A stretch of DNA of 64,000 nucleotides from Gonium pectorale (lineage: Eukaryota > Chlorophyta > Chlorophyceae > Chlamydomonadales > Volvocaceae): NCBI GenBank assembly GCA_001584585.1, contig LSYV01000047.1, positions 72,934 to 136,933 on the forward strand. Reading direction: 5' to 3'. The translations under genes were made by a program, and so were the position numbers. Shown here piece after piece: positions 36,329 through 46,761 of this stretch (position 1 is the stretch's first letter; every line of letters begins with the position of its first letter). The notes under the pieces were generated by a model. That model was not told where the DNA came from. It ran no database searches and saw only the letters and a program-made list of their open reading frames with translations.

Positions 36329-38683
36329 GATGCAACCGAGTGGTTTGCAGTGCTAGCTGCTAGGCAAAGTGCAAGTTGCAAGACATGATGACAACGTGCA
36401 TGGCGAGTCACAGGCAGTATGATTTCAAAGCCCGCAGGTCGACAATCGCCCGCTGCCGTACGGCGGCGTCGGCGCCACGTACCCAAAGCCATTCTCACCT
36501 TCCTCGTACCCCCCCCCCGCTCCCTGCCAACACAGAGTCCCGACCATTATGTGCAGTACGATATGCGAGAAACTCACAGTCAAATGCGAAACGGGTTGAA
36601 CTCTCCTGCGTTCAACTTCGAGTATGGGCAGTGACTAAGTCGCCCGAGGCACTGACAGCGTTCCTAACACTTAGCAGCCTGGTATGATATCAAATAATCT
36701 TGCGCTTGCGGGCAGTGCTTTTAATTGCACGCTTCCATTCCATCAGCCCTACAGCGCCCTACTGGAAACGTCGCACCTTGCGGTAATACAATTGTAATAC
36801 ACAGCCGAAGGTGGCCTTCCCTGCATCTGTGTTTCCTTCTTCATCAGCACAGGAACCTGTCTCTGCGGCCGGTGTCCCTCGCAGCCGCCCGAGATGCCGC
36901 AACTGGGCCGCCTGCAGCGCCGCCTCAACATGAACAAGATCGGGGTCAATGCTGACATGCTTGGCAGGCACTCCCCGGGGCGTCAACACCTGGTTCGCCC
37001 TTCATGCGCACTTCTTCCTCCTACAATGATAGTCGATGTAAAAGCGAGCTGGCGCCTAGCAGGACTGGTAGCCCTTAGCAGTACAGGGCAAGTTGGGAAC
37101 CTTGAGGGATCGATGCGCACATGTACTGCTAACGAAAAGAAAGGCTCCGAATGATACAGGACCCCGACACTGGGGCTTGTTTGTACGAACGTGCCGCGCA
37201 CAAATGGACTCGTGATTTGTCTTACTCTACGTGGTCATGGGGACAGTTGCTCATGGCTGCCGTCACCACATTCGGCGCGTACCGGCACGCTTGCGTTCCG
37301 CAGATCCCGTGCGGTGGTTTTCACGCTGTCTTTACATTTTTTTGTTCACGACAAGCGCTCAAAGCCTGGATGCGTTCATGCGCGCCAACGCCAACCGTCG
37401 ACATTTAAAATCTAGCCACGCGTCAACCCAACAGTAAGACTGCTTGCAAGCTTTCACGAGTTACAGCAATGATAGTTTATTCGTGTCCAGCAAGGAACAC
37501 ACCCAATAGGGCACCATGCCTTCCCCAGCATCCAGGTGCCACTGAGGACGAAGCGGATAGCGGGCATACACGCCGCTACAGCTGCATTATTCTTACTTAC
37601 CAAGTGCTTCGCGCTGGCATCACCGTGTCTGGGAGCAAGCCGCAGGCGGTAAACCGCACACATCAACTCACTCCCTCGCCTCATTCTACTCTCTGCTTCC
37701 TTTTCCCGTAGGACGGCCCCTTGAGCACAAACGCAGGGCTACCCATGACACAAAGCACCAATGAATGAAAATCAAGACCAGAGAGCTCCAGGAACCTGTG
37801 ACCGAACCCTTACCAGCCCGGAGGCCAGCTACCCTTGATCCTTGTCAATTCGGAACCGCACACAGAGGGCCACTTGCATTGCATGCCAAGCTCGGACCGT
37901 GAGGCATGAGGCGCCCTCGCACGGGCTCGTCCCACGCCGCGCATGAGGCACTAAGATCACACTGAAAGATCGCACTGCACCCGCACGCCCTCCTATCTGG
38001 GCACGCCTTCACACTCGCGCTCTTCTGCCCATGGTGGGCACAGTACGGGCACACCAATGCAGCAATCATCTCGAGCGCGCATTTCCAGGTCCCCACAACG
38101 GGCACGGATCCTTGTTGTTGAACGCATCAAGCCGCATCAGCAGTGTCACACAAGCAGAAAGGGTTGTCTCGCACCGCTGTAGCAAATCGCACTGGTGCGA
38201 CGAATCAAGTGCTTCCTCGCGAAAGATTCTACTTGGTCAGGTTCAAGGAGGGAGGCAGGAAGGGGTCGGAGCGGCCTCCCGCTTCATCATCCAAGCTGGG
38301 CGCACACGCCACAGCCGGGGAGCCGGGGAGTACCGTGCCGGGCAGCCTGTCATAAGCGACCAACCCTTACTGGGCCCCGCGGGGGAAACCTTCGTCCCAT
38401 GCACAATGCCGGTGTCCACCCTTACCATGCACCAAGTGGCGTTGCCACGTTCGTCGGCACGGCGATAGGGGATTGCCGGGGATGGGCACGGGCTGGTCCC
38501 GTGCAAGCATACGGAGAAGCATTGCAGTCCCTGCATCGCTGTCGAGCAGCTCAACACTGCCTCTCAACGGGCCCTCACTCCGCCGTGCATTCGCACGCCT
38601 CCGCTTTATGTATTGCCCCGCGACCAGCGCGAGTGTGCGCCGCGTCCACCGTTCGCAGCTCCCCCGGCGCCTCGCGCCGCACC
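36329..38683. other. Intergenic region
   Basis: About 2.3 kb containing the GNAT promoter and the 3' UTR of the gene ending at 38684. A 76-codon minus-strand frame at 36759-36989 looks mildly protein-like but has no partner exons. Nothing else is seen. Confidence 0.45.
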
Positions 38684-41147
38684 CTAGATGCCCATCGGCA
38701 TGCCGCCGTTCATCATGCCCATGCCGCCGCCCACGCCCATGCCCACGCCACCAGACCCACTTCCGTTGGCCACACCCATCGCAGCCAGCTGCTGCTGCAG
38801 GAGCGCCTGCTGCTGCTGTAGCGCCTGAAGCTGCTGCAGCTGCTGCAGTTGCTGCTGGTGTGTCGCCGCCTCGGCCTCGCGCGCGCGCTTCTCCTCGACC
38901 GCCTTCCGCAGCCTGGCCACCTCCGCAGCGAGCATCTTGATCAGCTCTGCGTTGCTGCCGCCGCCAGCGGCGGCGGCAGGGCTGGCGGCAGCCGCCGCCG
39001 GCATCGCCGGCGCGGCGGTGGCGGCCCCGAGCGCCATGCTGCCCATCATGCCGCTGATGTCGCCCACGCCGGCGGCCGCACCCATGCCAATGAGGCCGTT
39101 CATGCTGCCGCCCGCGGCGAGCCCCGGCATGCCGCCAGCAGCGGGCGCTACACCCATGCCCATACCGGCCGCGCCCCCCATGGCTCCCACGCCCATGCCC
39201 ATGCCCATTCCGCCCATGCCCATGCCCACGTTCATGCTGCCACCGGGGCTGGTAGTGAGGCCAGGCATCCCCAGCCCCATCCCGCCCACGCCGCCTATCG
39301 GCATGCCCATACCACCCATACCCATGGCCATGGAGCCACCGCCATGCGCCATGCTGGCTGTGTGCGGCAGGCCCATGCCCATGCCGCCCATGCCCATGGC
39401 TCCTGCGCCGGCTGCGTTAAGGCTGCCTGTGTGAGACAGGCCCGCCGCGCCGCCGGTAGGCGAGGTGGCTCCGGCGTCTATGCTCTTGCGCCGCAGCGTG
39501 GGCTGGGTCTGCATGGCGCCTGCCAGGGGCGTGTCGTCCTCCATGGAACGCCGCGTGGAGGCGGTGCGGTCCAGCGTGGGCGCGCGGAGGCCCTCCGTGC
39601 TCGCGCGCCGCTGGGAGTCAGTTCGCCGCAGCAGCGAGTCCGAGCGCGGGGCAACGCCGCCGCGGATGGAGTCGGACCTGGAGGCAGATGGAGACAAACG
39701 GCGTCAGGCGGAGGTAAATCATGACAAGGTCAAACGTTGCCATTGCATAGGGCAGGTGGCAAAGTGGGGGGTGGGCATGCTGCTACTCCACGCGAGCGAC
39801 CGCGGACGCCCCCCGGCGCACGGCCCCAGGCCCCAGCCAAACACCTGAACCCTCGCACCTGTCCAGCGAATTGCGGCGATCCAGCCCCTTGCGCTGATCC
39901 TTGTGCAGGTACTCAGCCCGGATCTGCCCTGCCTGAACCTGCTTGAGGATGTCCACAACCGCATTAATGTCTCCTCCGCCCTTGGAAAAGTCCTGCAGGG
40001 CAGGGAGCACGACAAAGCCGGTTAGGCAGATAGAAAGAAAGAAGACTACGCAAGGCCTAACACCTGCGTGTAGTCATGGAGGACGTGCAATGGGAACGAC
40101 CTCCACCTGGTTTCTTTTGACTTAGACTGTGTTTCACCCCGCCGCCCCCTCCACGCCAGACCCACACCCCTCTGCATATGCCTGGGTCAGCCAGTGGCCG
40201 CAAAACCAGTGTTTCTCAGGTTGGGCCCCGAGCCATAGGCTCATATCAACATCTGCCAATATGGCCACTGGTCACCCCGCGTCGAATACGGGGTTTCGAA
40301 CCCACGACCTATGGTGGCAATCTAGTTGCCAGGTGTGGGTTACTACCAGCCCAATCACCAGTGGGTTAGACTGGTAGCTGGGCTGGTAGCTGTGGGATTA
40401 TGCAGGTAGCTATGTCCTAAAGTTGGGAGGAGCAGCAGCCGCAAAAAGCCGATGCAGAGATGATGGAGAACGAAGTCAGTCTCTCGAAGATGGAGGTGCC
40501 ACAGTCTCTTTGCTGCTGCTGGTGCTGCCCCATGCACGACGCAAACGGCGGGGAGGGCAGTACACTAAGATGCCACACAGCTGTTCTCAGTGAAGCTGCT
40601 CACCGTGCCCAGAACAAGAGCAGAACGGCGATGGCCTGGAGCGGGGTGTGAAAGCGACCTGTCCGGGCAGCCCCCAGGCCCCACTTCGGCCTGCGGAAGC
40701 GCTGACAAAACTCACCAGCGTTGCGTGGAAGTGCTTATTCAGTTCGCCACCCTTCTTTGGGTTGCCCCAGCATATCACTGGCACGTCCGGGTACTTCTCC
40801 TTGATGACCTTCCGCAGCGTGTCGCTGAACTCCTCCTTGCCGGGCAGCGTAAAATGATGGCTGAGGAAGGCAGCATGGCACTGACCACATGTCTGAACGA
40901 GTTTCTGCAAGTGTGCGGAGATAGGGTATGTCGGTCCTTCGGTCGCCGGCACGGTCGCGAGCAGGCTGGCCGCGAAAGCAATTGCACAGTTCCCCTTACC
41001 GACCTGAAGCCTGCTAACGCCGTCAACTGCTTTGTGGGCGGTGAAAAGCTTAATGGGGCCGATATAGCGCTTGCAGCTCTCAAGCGCGTCCTCGAAGTCC
41101 GGCAGCGCCTTCTCCTCGCCGATTACCAGCAGATTCAGGCTCGGCAT
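38684..41147 (-). CDS. Gly/Met-rich, Gln-rich coiled-coil protein with possible degenerate receiver-like N terminus, 486 aa
   Basis: Exons 41147-41004, 40904-40716, 39992-39859 and 39677-38684, all in phase. The first intron (105 bases, multiple of three, open) might be retained, adding 35 residues. Residues 1-111 (MPSLNLLVIGEEKALPDFED, then HAAFLSHHFTLPGKEEF, YPDVPVICWG) follow the strand-helix pattern of a response-regulator receiver, but without a clear phosphoacceptor Asp; this is inference. Next come Arg/Ser patches (LDRRNS, SQRRAS, LRRKS) that suit basophilic kinases, about 200 residues of GMGMGGMGM-type repeats, then a coiled coil with Gln runs (LQQLQQLQALQQQQALLQQQ) and a short GMGMMNGGMPMGI end. 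I do not recognise the family. Intron 3 holds a tRNA-derived SINE-like sequence. Confidence 0.75.
40291..40372 (-). mobile_element. tRNA-derived (SINE-like) head, degenerate
   Basis: On the minus strand there is a Pol III B-box match (GTTCGAAAC within GGGTTCGAAACCC, 40291-40303), a five-bp stem with seven-base loop resembling an anticodon arm (40315-40331, loop ACTAGAT) and a CCCA/TGGG D-arm-like hairpin (40350-40365), in tRNA order. The T stem pairs only partly and no acceptor stem is seen, so this is not a functional tRNA. Volvocine genomes carry tRNA-derived SINEs, so one is likely here in the intron of the Gly/Met-rich gene, transcribed in the same direction. The 3' end was not delimited. 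Confidence 0.5.
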
Positions 41148-41662
41148 TCTTCGGAACGCTCACGACACGGCTTTCGTCACGCCAACAAACTGCCCAGAAT
41201 TACCAAGCGCTGGTTCGCTGCACTGGCGCAAGTTCCTGAGCGACCGCGCGCAATTCAGAGGGCTCCACTGCGTGGGCGAAGACCTACTCGCGAGCAGCGT
41301 AGAAATTGTGAACCAGCCCTGCTTGGGAACAGAGGCCACTCCTGTGGTTGCTTTGTCTAAAAAGTTTCGCAGCCACAGGTCACAGCGTCCACCACCGTGT
41401 GGGTAAATGCATCCAAATAGGTGGTGTGAATGCAGGTCGCTCTTCTCTCAGCAGTCTATGCACTGTGTGTGCGCAGCTCGCTGGCTGCCTACTCAGAAAG
41501 TGGTGGCATTGGAAAGCGGGCTGTACGAATGTACGGCCTTCACATATATATACACGCCCCAGTTCCCAGGGACGTTAGACTAACCACGTATACTACGCTT
41601 CGCCTCCAAACACATTAACACGTATTTGGGCCCCTTGCCCCCGCAGTCAAGCCAAAACACCT
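41148..41662. other. Intergenic region between two minus-strand genes
   Basis: 515 bases between the start of the Gly/Met-rich gene and the stop of the second sulfotransferase-like gene. Must hold the promoter of the former and the 3' UTR of the latter. A CATATATATACACG sequence at about 41540 is the only AT-rich patch. Confidence 0.5.
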
Positions 41663-44600
41663 CTACCGCGGCGCGGCACCCCTTAGCGGCCCGACCATAT
41701 TCCCTTGCCCAACACCCTGCTGCGTCTGTGCGGATCGCTGACTGCGGCGGGCCCTCCATTGCCCGCCCACTAGTCCGGTACCGCTGCTGTTTGCGCGCCT
41801 GCGGCGGCTCGGCGCGGGCACGGGCTCTTTGGCCCAGGCACCATTCGGACCCCGCAGCAGGCCGCATCGCAGCCACCGGCCGTTCCCGTCCCCGTCCGCC
41901 TCCTCGTCGCTTGGCTTCCAGTCGGTGGGCATGCCCTTCCAGGGCAGCACCCCCGCCGATGCCGCCGTGTCATAAACTAGGAAGTCCAGCTGCCCGATGA
42001 GCACTGCGGCAGAGGGGCCAAAGGAAGGGTAATGGCGGGGAAGTTGTTGATGATTACTGGGGCCTGTGGCGAGGCATGTGAGGGTACTGCGGTAGTGGAA
42101 GTGGGGAATCGTTGTAGGGAAATGAACTACTGCATTTCCCTGGCGACCGCAGCTCATTGGCGAGGCAGCGAGGATGGGCGAATGCGCGCCACCAGGCAGG
42201 CAGGCAGGCAAGTGGCCAACCCGATGAGACAGCCCGCATACGGTTTCACGGTTCTCTATACCGACGGCGCATCCCGCAAGATAACGCAGATCAACGTCCC
42301 AACCTCGCATTATCCACGCCGTACCCGCCAGCTCGTACAGCCGTACGTCGATGTCCTGCCGCTTGTACAGCCGGTCCATGTCGGCTGACGGCGGCATGAA
42401 AGGCGTTGGGTCGAAGTTGAAGTAGCCCTGCAGCGCCGTGATGTTCTTGTCATGTACCTGCAGCGGGGCGGGGCGGGGCGGGTTGGGGCGGGACGGGTTG
42501 GGGCGAAGCAGGCGGGGTACAGCACGGTCGCGGGGAAAGGCAGAGGATGAGCGGCATCGGCGACAGCATGACCGTATCTTGCGTTCACAACAGCAACCCC
42601 TCGACCACGCGGGCCCTCAGTGCAACCCCTGTGAGGCGCACACCAAAGCTGCGAGACGTGCGGTACGGTAGCATGCGTCCTCACGGAAGCGTGGCGTCCA
42701 AGTCTCCGCCCCGGGCACCTCCCAGCACTCACGTCTGTGTAGGATGCCGGCCAGCCAGCCCCGTACGCCACCAGCCGGGAAGTAATGCCCACGTCGGCCT
42801 CCAGCGGCACCACCATGTCGTACTGCAGCAGCACCAGACGCGCGGCGTCCGCGTGCGTGGCGTTGAGGCCGCCTACCCGCTCGTGCCAGGTGGCCTCGCC
42901 CAGCAGCGTCCTGCGGGCAGCGGGCAGGAGGGGGAGGGCAGGGGCAGCCGGTGAGCCGGCCGGGTGGCACAGTTCGGCTGCTGGCCAGTTGCGCCGATTT
43001 GCTTCAACGAGCGGGCCCAAATTACCGCAAGATGGCCAGCCACCCGTCCGTCTCCCGTTAGGACCACGCATTAGAAAAGGCCCCGGGCGCCAGGAGGCCC
43101 TGGCAAAAGCCGGCTCCCACCTTCAGACCCGTGAGCCCCGCCACACGCCGCACCGTGCGTAGTAGTTGTCGGCGATGGCAGGTGCCACCGCCTGCCAGAA
43201 GTCAGCACTGGCGTTGGCGTACGTCTTAAAGTAGTCGGCGCCCTGGGCCCCCTGCGCCTCCATGAAGCGGCGGTAGTGCAGTAAGATGAAGCGCAGGTGC
43301 GAGGCCAGGCGCTTCAGGGGGTTCCTGGGGGCCGAGCCGGGCAGGAGAGTCACAGGGCAGGCCCCGAAATAGGGGTTGCCCGGCAGCGCGGCAGGGCTCA
43401 TAGACAGCGGCCGACCGTCTCCAGCCGGAAACACCCTACGTCTAGGGCTGCGGCGTGAAAAAAATCTGCATCTGCATAACACTAACGTGGGACACACGGC
43501 CACCGGTCCCTGCCCACCTGAAGAGTATGGCGGTGACGAATTGCCTGCTGCACACCTCCACTCCCGCAAAGGAGGCCCCGCCGCCCGTCAGCGTATACTC
43601 ATTGCTGGGGCGGGTGGGTGGGGCCAACGAGAGGGGTGCAATGCTTGAAGCGGCAGCCCCTCGGGGACAGCGGTGGAGGGTCCAATGGCGTCTACAATCA
43701 GGGCCAGGCACCATCTTTCAAGACCGGACAACCCTGTGGAGGATGCTATCCTGGGCGGGAGTGCGCGAGGGCGAAAACGCCTTACGTGCCCCACCTGTAG
43801 TACGACCAGTGCCGCTGGCGCATCAGCTGACCGCGGCCCTCGCAGCCGGGGGCAGTGGCGTTGCGCTTCACGCCGTGCAGAGACCATCTGCGGGGCGGGG
43901 CAGGAGGGGAGGTGCAGAGGAGGCCGCCGCATGACACGCCGACCGGGACCGTGCAGCCTTGGGATGCAGAAGCTGTGGCCTGCTGCGCAGCGCGTGCGCA
44001 TGCTCACGTCCCAGACGCCCGCCGGGCTTAACAAGTCTCCTCCCTGCGCCCTGAACGCTTGCCCCGCGCCTCACCGCGTGGGCTGCCCTCCGGTCAGCAG
44101 CTTGTGCGCCGCTCCGTCGATCCACCGCACCTTGTCCCCGAAAGCCTGGACGGCACACACAAAGTAGCGGTCGAAGCGCTGCGTGGTGCAGCCGTTGAGC
44201 TCTGGGGAAGGGTGTGGGGAAGCGGAAGGAAGCGAGGGCACCAGCGCTCAGCAGGGAGCGGGGTCACCACACAGGTTGGGAAGATGCGGGGCAGGACACA
44301 GTGCAGGTTCCCGCTGGCACCCCGATGACTGGAGCCGCACAGCCGACCCGGCAGGCGGTGGTCCAGGGCGCAGCTGGAGCCTGAACGGAGTAGCCGCACG
44401 TCCCGCACCCAGCCACCTGGTGGCCGTTGCAACTGCCGAGGCGGTGCTCGTCCCCTCCCCTCCCGCCTACCCTCCCCTCACCCCCTCTGCCCCGCCTCAC
44501 TCGCAGCATGGCACCAGCTGGTGCCTCCGCTCTTGGACACTGCGTGGCGATCCAAGTCGAAGGGCAGGATTATTGACGCAAAATACAGTCACTTGCAGAG

Positions 44601-46254
44601 GCATGTCAGCAGCCGCTCCACTTGGTGGCCCGAACATCGGCAGGAGAGCGACGATGGATGACGCAGTGGAGGCCGACGGACTTGTTGGGATGAAAAACGG
44701 GCGCACAAGCGCTGCCCCCGGGCCTATGTCTTCAGCCTCAGCGGAGCGCACACTCGCCCCTCCGTAGTAGGACCTGACCAGGCAGGGAGCGCCCGAACCC
44801 TCCGTTAGGACACGCCGCAGCCGCCCCGCTGCCCGGCCCGCACCGTGCTGGTACTCCATGACGCCTCGGTGCTGAACGCCTGCCAAATGGAGCGAGGTCA
44901 GCTGCCGGGGAGGCGGGGCGGGGGATGCCGGATGCGACAGGGCGAGGTGGAGGGGGGGGGTCAGGGGGGAGCCTTGCAGGCCCAGGGAACGCCCCGGCCA
45001 GCTGGGGCACGCACAACCAACGCCTGTACTATCCTGCCATATGCCACTGCCACGCGCGCTCCTGCCCGACTCCAGTGCAGGCCGTGCTTCCGCCATTGGC
45101 ACCCCCGACACGTCACATCCCTCTCCTCGGCCGCGTCAGGCCTGCCTGGGCCTACCGGGAATTCGGCCGCCCGCCCTGCTGCAGGCGTCCGCACACAGTA
45201 CCATACGCCCCACCTGTTGGCAATCTCAACCCCTGAAGCTGAACACCCGATCGGCCGACTTTCCTGCTAACAGCTCGCGACTCCCCACCCAGCACCTGCC
45301 TGCAGGAATAGCTCCCGCACCGCCGCTTCGTCCTCGCTGGACAGCCCGCGGCAGCCGCCATCCAGCCACGCGCGCACCACCACCGCCGCAAGCATCCTCC
45401 GCAGCACTGGATACGAGAAGTCTGCAGGCAGCGACGACAGTCGGACCTTCACCGCTGCTGCCCAGCGCGCCAGCGACGGTGGAGAGCCCGTGGACGAGAG
45501 CGGGGCGGGCAGCGGCGCCGGCTTGCCGCCTCTGCCGGCAGATGGCTCAGAGGCCTTCTCGGGGGATCCCCCGGCCAGCCGGCGGCGGCCAGAAGTGTCC
45601 TTTGACGGCGCCGGTAGCAACAGGAGGTCCTGCGGACATATATGCAGATGGGGCCAGTGAGTTGGTCCGGAGCCCACGGTTCAGGAGGGGCCGATACTCG
45701 GGGGTGCGGACTGCCGCGCGCTTTCGGGACGAGCTTCTCCAGGAGCAGAGGACTGGGGCCCATAAGCGCAGCTGGTCGGTACTAGCGCAGAGGCCGGATA
45801 GAGCGGATAGTGGGCCTTGCATCGCGTGGACCGGCGACCCACGGTCCAAGGCGTACTGTGGGAGTACCTGTGGGCCACCCACCTGCAGCAGCGCCACGAC
45901 CCCCGGCTGGCTTAGCTCATGAGCGTGCACCATCGGCCCGTTAAGATACGGCTCGGCGCCATCCAGCAGCGACGCCACGCGGGAGCGCAGCGCCGTCGGC
46001 CCGGAGGTTGACTGCCCTGGGTTGCTGCAGTTGCTGGGGTCCGCCGCGAACAAGTACGCCAGCCGCATCGAGACGGTGCGAGCCTCTTTGCTAGTGCTTG
46101 AGCTTGGCTTTTGTGCGGGCGTCCCGGCTGCAGCAGCTGCAGCCCCGCCCGTTGGGCGCGCGACCTGGAGCCCTATACATAGCACATAAGTGACACTCAA
46201 AAGCTTACAAAGCTTACAGCATGCAACTAGGGCGCTTATCCGGGGGGAAAACAT
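41663..46254 (-). CDS. P-loop sulfotransferase-like protein, eleven exons, 636 aa
   Basis: Exons, 5' to 3': 46254-45883, 45629-45296, 44879-44844, 44539-44501, 44201-44075, 43887-43795, 43604-43518, 43324-43154, 42910-42733, 42457-42325 and 42003-41663; all in phase. It aligns along its length with the gene at 4727: MEYQHVSKSGGTSWC against IEFFHVSKSGGTTFC (P-loop, about residues 244-258), KLNGCTTQRF against RLNGCKTESF, YYSNEYTL against FYSNELVM, LFRNPLKRLASHL against IFREPEARVISHM, and DNYYARTLLGE against DNYVVRSLLGG. The P-loop is built from two micro-exons of 36 and 39 bases. The N terminus has a hydrophobic stretch (LLSVTYVLCIGL) that could anchor it in the secretory pathway; this start is the least certain part. 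The Arg/Gln-rich C terminus is unlike its paralogue. PAPS-dependent sulfation in the Golgi is the likely role; the acceptor is unknown. Confidence 0.83.
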
Positions 46255-46761
46255 TGCAAGCAGGGCGTTATGTAAGAGCAAACGCTAGTCCGCTGCATTA
46301 ATATTTCCTCTGTATGTTGCCAATGTGCGTGCACAGCAGGTCACTGAGCGGGCTGTCCGGCGCACTCGTCAGTTGCCTTGCCACTCGCTTCGAAATGAGC
46401 CACATTCATTCGCCACCTACACATGTACGCGTGAGGCCAGCTCACATTGTGCTTCACCCCACCGGTGTGGACTGGCTTTAGCAGAGTATCATCTTCCTGA
46501 TACACCACGATTGTCACTTCTACCAAAACTGTGCCTCCTTACGCTTATGCTTACAGCATACGGAACAGCGAGCTCACAAGAGTGGGACGGCCGCTGAACG
46601 CAATTCCGCGATTTATATATGTCAACCTGTTTTTGCTTTCAGCTTGATGCATAATATTAGAAAATGTGGGCGCAGCTCCATCTTAGCGCTCACTCCAGTC
46701 GCCATGTACCTTGGCTCTTTGGAACGGGAAACTTAAGCGGGTGGCGCTAAGTTAAAAGGAA
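46255..46761. promoter_or_regulatory. Shared divergent promoter region
   Basis: 507 bases separate the start codons of the sulfotransferase-like gene (-) and the giant channel gene (+), so both promoters must lie here or overlap UTRs. TATATAT at 46614-46620, 142 bases before the channel ATG, is a TATA-like candidate for the plus strand. No other motif was assigned. Confidence 0.5.

Noticed and set aside
40903..41004. Reading the 105-base first intron of the Gly/Met-rich gene as coding
   Set aside because: It is open and in frame, but ends in a good acceptor (CACACTTGCAG), and removing it gives a smoother fold pattern; kept as an alternative only.
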